Source: Microplitis mediator (Eukaryota > Arthropoda > Insecta > Hymenoptera > Braconidae). From it: a stretch of DNA of 64,000 nt. This document shows positions 1 to 10,712 of the stretch, in pieces (the stretch's first letter is position 1; the number at the start of each line of letters is the position of its first letter). Location of the stretch: contig NC_079972.1 in assembly GCF_029852145.1 (NCBI RefSeq), forward strand, positions 3,483,795-3,547,794. The letters run 5' to 3'. Under the pieces are notes generated by a model that saw nothing but the letters and a program-made list of their open reading frames with translations, did no database searches and was not told the DNA's origin. The translations under genes and the position numbers were made by a program.

Positions 1-900
1 TTATATCGAGTCAAGCCGAAACCGGCAAATTATATTTTATTTTGTAACCGATAATTTTTATTTGTAACTCCGATCACTTTATTTTCTGTGTTCAATATAT
101 GACGATTTAATTTTTTTGTAATTCTGATCAATTATTTATCGTAATCTTAAGAGCCTGGCCTTTCCCCGATCCACCACCCTGAGTCGATTTTTGATAATTG
201 TTATTTGGTGAGTATCAAATCACTTGGCGCCCAAATAAGTATTTTGAACACGGTTGCCAAATTGTACGTGTACTCGGACATCACTCCGGTAGATCCCCAG
301 TGGTAAAAAAAAACCGTTACCGGGTATATATGATGTATAAGATAGTATAAAAACAGACAGTGCGCTATCAAATATGATTATACATAACTACGCATTAAAA
401 CTATGCGAATAGTTCGAACTTACGAGTTATTTATTTCGCATCGAATCAAGCTATTCATATTTGAAAATCATTCGAAAGTTTTAGATGTTATGTGCACCCT
501 AAATTATTTTTAAATTATTATCATTATTATGAGTAATTGCCTAATTTTACCAAAAAGTAGCTCAGCTGATACCTCTTTCGTAAAATTTCAAAGATATTGA
601 GAGACATTTAACAATTTATATTTTGACTTTAAATTTCAGCAATTCGATTTCCCATTTATATAAGATGAGAAAAATTTTTTTCCGGTTTCAACTTGATTTT
701 TTGGTATTAAAAAAATTTTTTAAAAATAAGCAGTGTTAAGTTTTTGTAGGGCATGAGCTTCGCTACAAAAAAGTTTATGAGAGGCAAGTGGATATGACTA
801 ATAAAACTCGAGTTACAGAGCTTGAAAGGTTGGCCTTAATTATTTGCCATAAAATCGCCTACAATTCAGAATTTATTAGTTTTACGCAACAAATTGAAAT
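1..900. other. AT-rich stretch, no gene seen
   Basis: I see no coding region, RNA gene or clear repeat here. The sequence is AT-rich with short homopolymer runs and every frame is closed by frequent stops. Confidence 0.5.
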
Positions 901-910
901 AAAATTTTTG

Positions 911-1822
911 TATATAGTTCATACATGAGCATGTATGAACTATATACGGCAATGCATAGCCATGTATGTTTCCCTTTTCATGGATAAACATATAGTTGAA
1001 ATTATATTCAATATAGTTTAACAGAATCCCATGTTAAGAAATGTACATAGTAAAAAACGAATCGTCGACGTGTAAAAAAAACGTGTGTTAAAATTCTGAG
1101 TGTTGAATTTTTAACACTTTTGTGTGTCAATTTAACGCACAGTACTTGTCTTGTTTGAACTGGCGCAATCGATTGATTTTTTAACATACAAAAATGTCAT
1201 TTTATTCGAAAGTAACACTTTTTATATGTTACTGTGAAATCAACACACAAAATATGTTAAAAATAATGTCGACCATCACAAAAGAATTCTTGAAAAATTT
1301 ATTTTTTTAACGTATACGCGTGTAACTTTTTTTAACACTCACACATGTTAAAGTAACATATAACTAAGTGTAAAACGTTCGTTTCACACACGGTGTGTGT
1401 TGATTTTGACGAATCCTTTTCTACTGTGTATATCAAACACGGAAAAAACAATATAGTAATGGCAACTCTCTGGGATAGTGCTGAGTATTTTCTGTAAAAG
1501 AAAAATTTCGGACAGTACTGTATGCTATCTAGACTGCATCCACTACTATCCGGGATAGTACTCAACACTACAATTATGTATGGCCATACATGCCCATGTA
1601 TGGGCTATGTGCGGTCATATACAGCCATATATGTTTAATAAATAACGGTCATACATAGTCATACAAAACCATGTATTGCCTTATATGATTTATATATGGC
1701 CATAACTGTATTGAAAAAGTTAGTATGTCCATGTATGGCCATATGTGCTCCATGTATGGCTATATATGCTTCATTTATGAACTATATACGGCCATACATG
1801 GCCATATATGTTTCATTTTTCA
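911..1822. repeat. Palindrome and array of CATGTATGGCCATATA-like units
   Basis: A perfect inverted repeat occupies 911-946 (17-bp arms, 2-bp spacer). Variants of a GTATGGCCATATA unit recur at 941-980 and densely at 1573-1822, so the two ends look like direct relatives. Between them, about 1060-1420, lies a stretch rich in short TGTTAAAA / TTTTAACA inverted pairs, which resembles the hairpin sequence at 63900-64000. This is probably one or two non-autonomous elements made of short palindromic units. No coding capacity is visible. Confidence 0.5.
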
Positions 1823-1859
1823 CGAGTATACTTTCACCGTAATGCACTCAAATTCGCGC

Positions 1860-2935
1860 GTGCCTGCATAGTCGGGACTCACGTTGAATCACTGTGAAAA
1901 TCACTGAGACTTACTGTGATTTACCGTGAGAGTTCACCGTGATACACAGTAAAATTCTAGTGATTTTATCCGTAAATAGCGTAATTTGAATCTTTAGTCA
2001 CGGTAATTGAATCAAAATGAATTCTAGAATAAAGGTAATTACATAATACAATCATTATTATCGTAAAAAAAATAGTGTCTCAACTGTATAGAAAACTGTA
2101 ATATCTGATTCATTTAAATTCAAGTACTAATGCGTATCAGAAGGTTTCTCAATGAGGCTCAAAACGAAACCTAGGTTCTAGCTAGACACTCATAAGACTT
2201 TGAACTCATTAAAAAGACAAATTGTTCTCTCAAAATAACTTCATTTATTCTATACTTACAAACAGAATATTTGATTTAGCTTACATTCACTATTTTAATC
2301 CGTGACATTAAGAAAAATTCTTTCTAGTTTTCTTATTTCAATTATTCCTCAAATATTAGATAGAATTCTATCTAATAAAATAAAATATATTAATATATTT
2401 TATTCAATAGAATCTATCCCGGACATTGAGATTTTGTTGCTATACACATTGCTAGCAAGGGTATAATGGTGAGTGTTATATAATTTTGTCGGTTATATCT
2501 CTAATAATAAATTGTTCAACAATCACCTGAAGTTATCATAATCTTTGAATTTAATATTATAAAGTTTTAACGCACTTAAAGTTCTATTAATGTAATGTAA
2601 GTACGTCGCTGAAGATAAGTCTCTCAATATAACTATAGTAAAACCAAATAGCATATATTGTATCACTAAAAATCCATCTCACCTCCAAAATCACGGTAAT
2701 TTACTGTGATACCCTGAATCATTTTGAATTACCGTAAATTTAAGTGAATTCACCGTGAAGTCACCGTGATTATGACTTATTATCGTTTTTGTGAATCACA
2801 GTAATTTACGATGTTTTAACGGGATTTTACCGAAAATTCACTGTGATATTACGGTGTATTCACGTGAGTTTGGCGTGATTCACTGTGCCACAGTAAATTG
2901 CCGTTATTCACTGTGAATCGGATTTGCCAGGGACA
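1860..2935. repeat. Hairpin element built from GTGAATCAC/ACCGTGA units
   Basis: Two arms (about 1875-2030 and 2685-2935) are packed with degenerate direct and inverted copies of motifs such as CACTGTGAAT and TCACCGTGAT. The spacer between them, about 650 bp, is plain AT-rich DNA without an ORF. The arms are roughly complementary, so the unit can fold as a long imperfect hairpin. It looks like a non-autonomous foldback or MITE family; termini and target-site duplication are not clear. Confidence 0.5.
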
Positions 2936-3264
2936 CGTGTAAAAGCGGTAACTGATAGTATTCAAAATATATAAATATACAATTTTAAGACGTTATCTTT
3001 TATATTTAAATTTATTTTTGTATATTGTACAATTCAATACTCATAATAATAATTATGTTATTAAAAAATAAATAATTAATAATAAATCAAAAGTAATAAA
3101 ATTATTATTAACAATAAAAAAATACGTACCAAAAACGAATATTACTAATAATTACCATTTTAAAAAATTACTATTTGTTAATGATTCTCTATTAAATATA
3201 TCCCATGTGCTTATTATAGCTTGCTATCGTTTTTTTAAATTTTAATTGTTTTTCTAGTATATAG

Positions 3265-3455
3265 CCGTAGTAACGGCCTTTTACACTTTTTGCCTTTATA
3301 TCGCAACTGCTCTACTTCTCTTTCTGCCTTCATTGTGCGGCTGTGGCCCGACTTGTGCTTATACTGTGCTGCATCATTACGGTGATGCCCTACAACCTCC
3401 CTTGTGCAATGGAGGTGTAGTGGCGTAGGAAAACCACAGAGAAAACCTACCCTGA
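3265..3455 (-). mobile_element. Retroelement 3' tail fragment (related to the SINE-like tail at 48.7 kb)
   Basis: Read on the minus strand, this segment is clearly similar to 48715-48905: shared blocks include TTTTCTCTGTGGTTT, GGCATCAC and ACAAGTCGG, ending in a TGTAAAAGGC-like stretch. At 48.7 kb the same tail is joined to a 5S-rRNA-like head, so this may be a 5'-truncated SINE or the 3' end of the LINE that mobilises it. The open frame across it (3235-3588, minus) has no recognisable domain and is probably fortuitous. Confidence 0.5.
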
Positions 3456-3465
3456 TAGCCAAGTT

Positions 3466-3750
3466 GGAGAGAAACTGACGTGAAACTACAGCCGCAACTG
3501 GACCCCACGATGCACGCAAAAGTTGATACTTCCAAAGTTGATCGACACTTTCTGAGAAAGTTGGTGGTAAAAGTTCAAGGAAATTCAATAAGTTGACGGT
3601 AAGTTGCCTCCCATTTTCTCAAGAAACCTGCATTCCAGTTGCGGCTCCATACTGGCGTCAACTTTCTCAGAATGTGACGGTAACTTGTAGCCAAAAGTTG
3701 CAAATGCTAAAGTTGTCGACAGCTTGTCGTCAAGTTGGTCACAAACTAAT
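3466..3750. repeat. CAAGTTGACGG-type foldback repeat fragment
   Basis: Repeated AAGTTG, CAACTTTC and GTTGACGGTAAGTTG-like motifs on both strands mark this as a member of the dispersed foldback family best seen at 33066-34860. It carries an ACCCTGATAGCCAAG block close to the family motif CCTGATAGCCACAC. Short open frames on both strands reflect the inverted repeat and are not taken as genes. Confidence 0.45.
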
Positions 3751-4209
3751 AAATAGGGGAGAGGTGCTGCAGTTGTAACAAAAAATTTTATTTTTTCGAT
3801 TCCACTTGTTTTTTTCAAGATAGTAAACTTAAAAATTGTCAGAAAGTTAGCTGATTGTATCTTTTATGTGACTGACTTAGTTAATTTGTAAAAAGTCAAT
3901 GTTAACTTATTAAAAAATCAATTTATTTAACTAAAGTCAGGGGCCAAGATGGCAGCGCGCGTGGGCTGCAGTTGTAACACAGTGCAGGGGCAGTTGTAAC
4001 ACGGAACGAAATAGATATTTTCACCAAATTGCTTTTATTATTCAGTCTTAATACATACTATTATACTTTATTAACTCTTAAAGTCAAGTATTTAAACTTA
4101 TAGTATCACATATATTGGGATCGTTAACATAAATTATTAAATATTCACAAATATTGAAACAATCAAAAAATAACACTATCCCAGAGTAGATTTGTTGCGC
4201 ATCCAGTTT

Positions 4210-4450
4210 GCGCAGATCCCATACACAACTCTGAGTGTTATTGTCATCCCAACAAGAGAATGCGCCTCGGGTGTCGTCGGTTTTTACTCCCACTCTGGAT
4301 GTTTTGTGTGTTAAATATTCTCCCACTTTTCTGTGCGCACGCGCAGTTCATAAATGTTCGGTAGTGGGAGCAATTTCCGAAGTGTATTCTCTTACTGGGA
4401 CCACTTTACAACTGCTACTCGTTCAAGTGTTACAACTGACCCTCACGCAG
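4210..4450 (-). repeat. Dispersed repeat also found beside both MATH-BTB genes
   Basis: On the minus strand this matches 6440-6560 and 13260-13400. Shared blocks include AGAGTGGGAGTAAAAACC, GACGACACCCGAGG and AGAGAATGC. Its two ends are themselves inverted (GAGAATGCACC against GGTGCATTCTC). It is therefore a small inverted-repeat element of which three copies occur within 10 kb; the copies at 6.5 and 13.3 kb border the duplicated block. Confidence 0.5.
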
Positions 4451-4530
4451 AATTGTCAATAAAAATCTAATTGCAATAACAAAAATCAGTAAATTGATAT
4501 GAAATTCGGTTATACAATACTCTTAATATG

Positions 4531-4815
4531 TCGCGTGCCAAATGCCAAAAGGGCGTATAAAAGTTATACGCCCTTTTGGCTTTGAAGAACCAAAAGGGCG
4601 TATAATTTTTTTGTTTTTGGTGCCAATCGTTTTGTAAACATGTTCTAAGCCTAAAAATCAAAAAAAAAAATTTCCAAAGCCAAAAGGGCGTATATCTTTA
4701 GATACACCCTTTTGGCGTTAGTGAAATTTTTTTTCTGCAGACCTTTACGTTTCGAGCGATTCTAAAAAGAATGGCAAAAAAAATTTTTTATACGCCCTTT
4801 TGGCATGGAACGTAT
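4531..4815. repeat. Multi-hairpin element with GCCAAAAGGGCGTATA motif
   Basis: The motif CCAAAAGGGCGTATA or its complement occurs about six times in alternating orientation, giving a chain of small hairpins. A related copy lies at 56118-56310 and begins with the same TCGCGTGC-type edge. There is no coding capacity. It is probably a MITE-like element in which a short terminal palindrome has been multiplied. Confidence 0.55.
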
Positions 4816-5114
4816 GGGAAGTATTAATACAAGTCTCACATCATAACACTAGAAAACACATTTGTTATTAAAAAAATTGTGAAGCGTACAAAAAAAAGTT
4901 TTCACGCGTATTATCAACAATTCTCAATATTTTAATATCGGAACAAGATTAATAACTGAAACTTTGATCTAGTCAAAAATTTACTATTTTGAATAAGTTA
5001 AAAAAAGAGTAATAATAATTTATAGGTTTTTTAATAGTTTTCCATTGACTGTTACAACTGCCCCTTGTTACAACTGCAGCGTCTCTCCCCTACTTATTTG
5101 AGTCTAATCAATGT

Positions 5115-5822
5115 ATCCCTGATTAAAAAAATCGATTTAAAGGGATTTGCAATGTTAAATGCCCATAAGAAGAGAGATTCAAAAATATTCAAGGTATTCA
5201 AAAGTATTGAAAAAATTTTTTTTTGAATCCCTTTAAATCGATTTTTTTAATCAGGAGTATACACTGTAGCAACATATCTAGCTCATCAGAAAGATAGTTT
5301 AAAATCAATTACAACATTCCATCCCGACAGACATATATGAAAGCGAGTTAATAAAAACGCGGTAAGTAATCTTAAAAATAAAATATTATTCACTCATTGA
5401 ATCCTATTAAAACTGATTAAAAATTTTCTATCGGATTTAATTCAATTCAATCAGAAAATAATCGAAAAATAAATTATTATTTTCCGATTGAATCTGTTTA
5501 GCTGATTGGAAATTTTCTATCGGATTCAATCGGAAAATAATCGTGAAAAAATCATGATTTTGCGATTAAATCTGATTGAAATTTATCTATCGAATTAAAT
5601 AGTATTCAATCGGAAAATAATAAAAAAATAAATTATTATTTTCCGATTGAAATATTTCAATCAGATTCAATCAGAAAATAAAAAAAATTTTTTTCCGATT
5701 GAAATTCAATCGAAGACCTCGAACGCTCCCGAACATTTCTGATTGAAAATTTGTTTCCGATTGAAACTGATAGAATTCTGATTGAGTTTCAATCAGATTC
5801 TATTGGAGTTTTTAATCAGGAA
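5115..5822. repeat. Inverted-repeat tract of TTTCAATCGGAAAATAAT units
   Basis: It starts with a hairpin (about 5117-5262) whose ends read CCCTGATTAAAAAAATCG and the complement. A run of diverged units follows (CGGAAAATAAT, GATTGAAATTT) in both orientations up to GTTTTTAATCAGGAAT near 5820. CCCTGATTAAAA/TTTTAATCAGG look like the termini. Related CGATTCGAAAAATC-type sequence occurs at 25990-27055. No gene is visible. Confidence 0.45.
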
Positions 5823-6165
5823 TAGCCAGTGTTACGTTCTGGCTTCAATTATATTTAAATATAAATTTGAGAATTTTTTTTTTGGTAATATATAATAAAA
5901 CTTTAGTCACTCTGATGAAGAAAAATTCTTCAACAGAGTAACTACAGCAGATAAGCGATTTCCGCGAACACCGTCGTGGCCCGTCTATAGACTGGTCTAT
6001 AGATTGTCCATCGATGTGTACCTGAAAAATATTTAATTCCCATTGAATTAAATAAAAAATAATATGAATTAACATTTAGTCAGAATGTTACACTGGAATG
6101 CTCCAAAGTCTTTTTTTTGAAGAATTAATTCATCTTTTAATGTTGGTTCAACATGCCTTGGTGGT

Positions 6166-6374
6166 TTTGAATCACCCTGGAAACACCCTGGGAGTGGAAA
6201 CACGGTGGATCCAAGGTGGTTACGCGGTGTACGTGGAATCACGGTAGGTACACCGTGAAATCAGGGTGGGTACACCGTGTAACCTCCGTAGAATCACGGT
6301 GATAAAATGAAAAAACCCATCGTGTAACCACCGTGATTCCACCGTGTTTCCAGGGTGATTCAAAACCGCCAGGG
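6166..6374. repeat. CCCTGGCGGTTTTGAATCAC palindromic repeat, copy 1
   Basis: The right end reads GTGATTCAAAACCGCCAGGG and the left end is a slightly decayed complement. The interior is tandem ACACGGTGG-type units. A longer copy lies at 11664-12013. The 65 bases after the right end, up to an AACATGAAAATAAAAA block, are also shared by both copies, so the repeat unit may extend past the apparent terminus. Confidence 0.55.
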
Positions 6375-6592
6375 TGTTTCTAATTTTCTTATTATTAATC
6401 AATAGTTTGATTGCTTTTCTAAACATGAAAATAAAAATATAGAAAAATTTATGAATTGTGCATGCGCACAGAAAAGTGGGAGAACATTTAACACATAAAA
6501 CACCCAGAGTGGGAGTAAAAACCGACGACACCCGAGGTGCATTCTCTTGTTGATAGGATGACAATATCAATGTTTCTGGTTAACGAAAAATT

Positions 6593-6817
6593 AACCCTGA
6601 TAGCGACACCTTACTCAGTAAGGTCTGCAGTGAAACATTTTCGATTAAATTAACGAGAAAGTTTCTGGCAAGCTTGGCTGGATAAAATACTTTCCTTTAA
6701 GTTGGCTTCTAGTTAACCTTGGCAAACACTTGGCCAAGGCGACTAAATTATCCCAGTTAATTGTGTATATCGCAGAGTTAAAAGAAAACTTGTGTTAATT
6801 TAAGGCATCAAGTTAAA
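6593..6817 (+). promoter_or_regulatory. 5' region of MATH-BTB gene 1, derived from a foldback repeat
   Basis: The sequence immediately upstream of the ATG contains CCCTGATAGCGACAC, a TTACTCAGTAAGG palindrome and AAGTTTCTGGCAAGC followed by GGCTGGATAAAATACTT. The same blocks in the same order occur in the arm of the palindrome at 33349-33430. The promoter or 5' UTR of this gene thus appears to lie in a transposable-element copy. I see no clear TATA box or initiator, so the transcription start is unknown. Confidence 0.45.
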
Positions 6818-7789
6818 ATGCCTCTTAAAAAAATTGAACGAAATGTTCATAAAACCGTCGATACATGGGTAATAAATGATTTAAATCAATATTATTCACT
6901 TATAAATCGTAGGAAGGGGAGCATCGAAATAGTTCATAACTTTTCATCTACATTTAGAGGCTATGTCAGCGAGTGGTGCGTCAAAGTGTGTCTTTATAAT
7001 CGTAAATTTCCTAATGGAATGAGTTTATCATTCAATAATACTGTAAACGGATTAGTTAATGTCACCTGTAACTTTTACCTGGTTGACATCGATAAAAATT
7101 ATCACTTCGTCGGACGAAAAAACCGAAAAGCTACAAATAATTTGCAAAACCCTTCAGTTTTTGGAAGTCTTTTTGCTCATTCGCATTTACCAAGAAAAAA
7201 AGAAGAATTGCTTCCAAACAATACCATGACACTGCACATAGAACTTTTAACTTACTTCGATGATAATCCTATATTTCCTATTCAAAGTTTGTACTTTACT
7301 AACGTTCCCGTTGACGATTTACCTGAAGAATACTTGGATTTATATAACCACCGAAAAAATGGTGATGTTATTATATGGGTGCAGGATAATCAATTTCCTG
7401 TGCATGGAATTGTTTTAAAAACAAGGTGTTCTGAATGGTACAATGATGTTGCTTGTCATCAACTATCATCTGGCAACAATAACAATAATGAATTAACTCT
7501 TAAGGGTATTGATCCAGAGATATTTAAAAGAGTTTTAGAATATATCTATACTGGCAAAGTCAACGACTTAGATGATTATTCAGAGTATTTACTAGAAGCT
7601 GCTGATAAGTTTAAATTAATAAGACTGAAACAAATGTGTCAAATATCGATCGGAAACAACTATTTAACTGCTGAAAATTGTAAAGAGGTTTTCGATTTCG
7701 CTACTCGTTGTCACGCTAAAGAATTAAGATTTGCCGCCGGTCTTAATCTGACGAAGATGAAATACGGCGGTTTCTACGGTCTAGTATAA
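6818..7789 (+). CDS. MATH-BTB (speckle-type POZ-like) protein, copy 1
   Basis: Intronless ORF of 323 residues. Residues about 15-150 have the MATH/TRAF fold pattern of SPOP-like proteins, including FSSTFRGYVSEWCVKVCLYN and a VTCNFYLVD strand. Residues about 180-290 are a BTB/POZ domain (NGDVIIWV, FPVHGIVLKTRC, FKRVLEYIYTGKV, LLEAADKFKL). Proteins of this build bridge substrates, bound by MATH, to CUL3 through BTB; that function is inferred from the family. The ATG is preceded by GTTAAA and translation opens MPLKKIERN. AATAAA lies at 7817-7822. A GTATGT at 7793 and a polypyrimidine-TTTTTTTAG near 7892 could define a 3' UTR intron. It is full length for this insect subfamily and its partner copy is at 13652. 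Nearly all differences between the copies change amino acids. Confidence 0.9.
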   Translation: MPLKKIERNVHKTVDTWVINDLNQYYSLINRRKGSIEIVHNFSSTFRGYVSEWCVKVCLYNRKFPNGMSLSFNNTVNGLVNVTCNFYLVDIDKNYHFVGRKNRKATNNLQNPSVFGSLFAHSHLPRKKEELLPNNTMTLHIELLTYFDDNPIFPIQSLYFTNVPVDDLPEEYLDLYNHRKNGDVIIWVQDNQFPVHGIVLKTRCSEWYNDVACHQLSSGNNNNNELTLKGIDPEIFKRVLEYIYTGKVNDLDDYSEYLLEAADKFKLIRLKQMCQISIGNNYLTAENCKEVFDFATRCHAKELRFAAGLNLTKMKYGGFYGLV

Positions 7790-8101
7790 ATGGTATGTCT
7801 TTACTTTCTTAATTATAATAAAGCTTATAGTTTTTTTTTACTCAATCGAAGTATCAGATTTGAATAATCAACTCATCATTAATTTTTTTAGGTGTGTCGA
7901 CTAGACGTGACATCAGAAAAGAGCCGATTGTTTTTATATTAACAGAGATCACTTTGTTCATTTGTAATATCATTTTTGGTCATGAAAATTTCTATTATTA
8001 CGAAATGACCGATTAATTAGTTTACCAATTTGTTCATTGAACTTAACTTCTGTTTGCCTTTTTTCCGTTCGCTACATCCTTTAATAAAAACTCGAATTAG
8101 C
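7790..8101. other. 3' flank of MATH-BTB gene 1
   Basis: This is near-identical to the sequence after gene 2 (14624-14936). It holds the AATAAA at 7817 and a possible 3' UTR intron. No other feature is visible. Confidence 0.5.
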
Positions 8102-8664
8102 TAGGGCTTCACTCAAGATCGAGATTGTATTGGTCTTGTCTTGACCTCGTCTCGATTTGTCAAGACAAGACCAAGACGATATTATAGATCGCAATTCAAG
8201 ACCAAGACCAATATCATTAAAAACATCTCGCTAAGTCTTGACAAGACATAAAAAAATAAGTATAAGTATATGAGAATTACTCGTAATAAGACTCCACGCT
8301 TTCAGAAAGATTATTAATTAATTATAATAATGTTTATTGGGTTAAAAAGTTAAAACATTTTAGAAGTACTTGAAGCGATCAAGTATATTTTTATAAGATT
8401 TAAAAAATAATAAATTTTTCCTTTATTGAAAAAAAAATTCTCAACTGTGTGTTGTATTATGACTGATATTAAGAAAATTTCAGGTTATTCAAGACCAAGA
8501 CGAGATCTTGACGAGACAATACAAGACAATATTATTAATAACTTATTTTTCGAAATCGATGCAAGACTTACATTTTGAAGTCAAGATCAAGACGAGATCA
8601 AAGCTTTCGAGATCAAGACAAGACTTTCCCAATCTTGTCTTGTCTCGGCTCGAGTGAAGCCCTA
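8102..8664. mobile_element. hAT-type MITE with 8-bp target duplication
   Basis: The termini are TAGGGCTTCACTC and GAGTGAAGCCCTA. The element is flanked by an exact 8-bp direct repeat, GAATTAGC (8094-8101 and 8665-8672). Copy 2 of the duplicated block has a single GAATTAGC at the equivalent point, which is the empty site. An 8-bp duplication and TAGGG ends are typical of the hAT superfamily. The interior is largely runs of TCAAGACAAGACC-like units in both orientations with no coding sequence. Confidence 0.9.
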
Positions 8665-9349
8665 GAATTAGCTTTCTATTAACTTAAGATCTGAATTTAA
8701 ATGGAATATATTTAAAGGTATTTATTTGAGTTTTTAATCAATGTACCGTATATAAATTGTACTTTTTTAACTGCAAGTTTAAGAAATAAATAAAAGTCTA
8801 TCTAAATTGAAATTATTAATTTATTTAATAATCCAGTGTATATTTTAACAAAATTTGATGGAAATTTTAGTTGTATAAGTTATTTTATTATTTAGATCAA
8901 ATGATATCATTAGCTTATAAGTATGTTTTTTTTTATATACTATTGAATGTACGATAGTGTAAAGAAAATTTTTTATTTTGCTGTTCACTTCATCTTCAAC
9001 AATCAAGAACAAACGACGAAAACACGATCTGTTTATACGAAAATATAAAAAATTTATTTTTTCTGTCAACGTAAGACATACTTACGATCGTTCTCTTTCT
9101 ACCCTAGCAGCAACCCTATGAAAAAAATCCATATGTATGGGAATCCATATAGGAAAGTATGGATTTATTTAAAAATCGATGGATATCTGGATTCCCACGT
9201 AAGAAATCCACATAGGAAAGTGTGCGTATCTAAATTTCCATATGAGAAATCCATATAAGAAACTGTGCGTACCTGGATTCCCATATAGGAACTTGACGTA
9301 GGAAACTTGGTAACTGGATTCTCATGAACGAGGAAAAAAATGATATCTT
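8665..9349. other. Duplicated-block spacer
   Basis: Homologous to about 14930-15610. It includes an open frame of 74 codons on the minus strand (8845-9069) that is preserved in copy 2 (15109-15333). With such recent duplication this is not evidence of selection, and its composition is low-complexity. Near 9120-9340 are repeats of an AATCCATATAGGAAA-like unit, also shared. Confidence 0.45.
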
Positions 9350-10712
9350 CCCGGGAAAAAATGATTTTGCCTAATTATATATAATTATATATGATTATAT
9401 ATGGAATATATATAATTATATATGGTATTATATATAATTATATATGGTTATATATAGACCTATATATAAGTATATATAGCCTTATATATAATTAGTCCTA
9501 AATATACCGGGAAAAAAATGATTTTGCCTGATTATATATAGAATATATATGGTTATATATAGACCTATATATAAGTATATATAGTCTTATATATAATTAT
9601 ACCGGGAAAAAAATGATTTTGCCTAATTATATATGATTATATATAGAATATATATGGTTATATATAGACCTATATATAAGTATATATAGCCTTATATATA
9701 ATTAGACCTAATTATACCGGGAAAAAAAATGATTTTGCCTAATTATATATGATTATATATAGAATATATATGGTTATATATAGACCTATATATAAGTATA
9801 TATAGCCTTATATATAATTAGATCTAATTATATCCCGGGACAAAATGATTTTGCCTAATTATATATGATTGTATATGGAATATATATAATAGTATATACC
9901 CATATATAGTTGTACATGGGTCTATATATGATTAGATCTGATTAGACCTGACCTATATAGACCCATATATAGTAATTTTTATTATATTTTAGATCTTTAA
10001 ATCTATATATAATCAAATATAAATTAATTATTTATATATATATATATATGTATATATATATACATATATATATATGTGTTAATATTTTATTTATAGAATA
10101 TATTTAATATTTAGTTTTTCTTATTTAATATATTAGATGCTCTATGGTCTTTATTGATATTTCATAATCAATACTCGTTAAATGCATTATAGTTTTAGGT
10201 GTATATTTACAGAAATAATGATTACAATTTTACTATAAATTATAATTTTAAAATATTTACGAAGCGTTACATTATATTTTTCAGTCTGTTAAAAAAGTAA
10301 TAAACTTATGTATAATTAAACGTATAATTAAAAAAAAAACTTCCCTCTGAATAGTTCAATATTAATCGTACATGAACATACGTAATTGTATATAAATTAC
10401 ACATAATCATATATATGATTAAACCCGCCTAATTTTCGGATCTAATTATATATAAAATATGATATATATGTATTATACATAATCATATCTAATTATATAT
10501 GAGTATATATAACTTATATATGATTATATATAATTAGACCTGGCCAATTTTCAGATCTAATTATATATAACGTATTATATATAATCATATATAACCTACA
10601 TATAATTATATATAAATTATATATAATTAGACCTGGCCAATTTTTAGATCTAATTATATATAAGGTCTTATATATAATTATATATAATTAGGCAAAATCA
10701 TTTTTTCCCGGG
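9350..10712. mobile_element. CCCGGG-bounded element filled with AT-rich minisatellite
   Basis: The left end CCCGGGAAAAAATGATTTTG and the right end CAAAATCATTTTTTCCCGGG are perfect inverted repeats. The element sits where copy 2 of the block reads ATATCTTGGCGC, and it is flanked by TT on each side. The interior is almost entirely ATATATA-rich. At 9510-9850 the ACCGGGAAAAAAATGATTTTG unit is reiterated three to four times with a period near 110 bp, and the 10420-10700 half repeats a related unit in inverse orientation. No ORF is present. Confidence 0.75.

Larger units (their letters stand above)
3756..5090. mobile_element. TA-flanked TIR element (GGGGAGAGG termini)
   Basis: The left end reads GGGGAGAGGTGCTGCAGTTG and the right end is its near-exact complement, ending CGTCTCTCCCC. 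Each end is bordered by TA (3754-3755 and 5091-5092), the signature of Tc1/mariner-type integration. The terminal motif CAGTTGTAACA recurs inside at about 3970-4000, 4410-4440 and 5050-5075 in both orientations. No transposase is present, so it is non-autonomous. Two other dispersed repeats lie inside it (4210-4450 and 4531-4815). Confidence 0.7.

Noticed and set aside
3235..3588. Open frame of 117 codons on the minus strand as a gene
   Set aside because: It spans the junction of a retroelement tail and a foldback repeat; the tail relative at 48.7 kb does not keep the frame.
8845..9069. 74-codon minus-strand frame preserved in both duplication copies
   Set aside because: The copies are too similar for preservation to mean selection; composition is low-complexity with no domain.
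9510..9850. Regularly spaced repeats resembling a CRISPR-like array
   Set aside because: The units are tandem AT-rich minisatellite copies inside a eukaryotic mobile element with no unique spacers.
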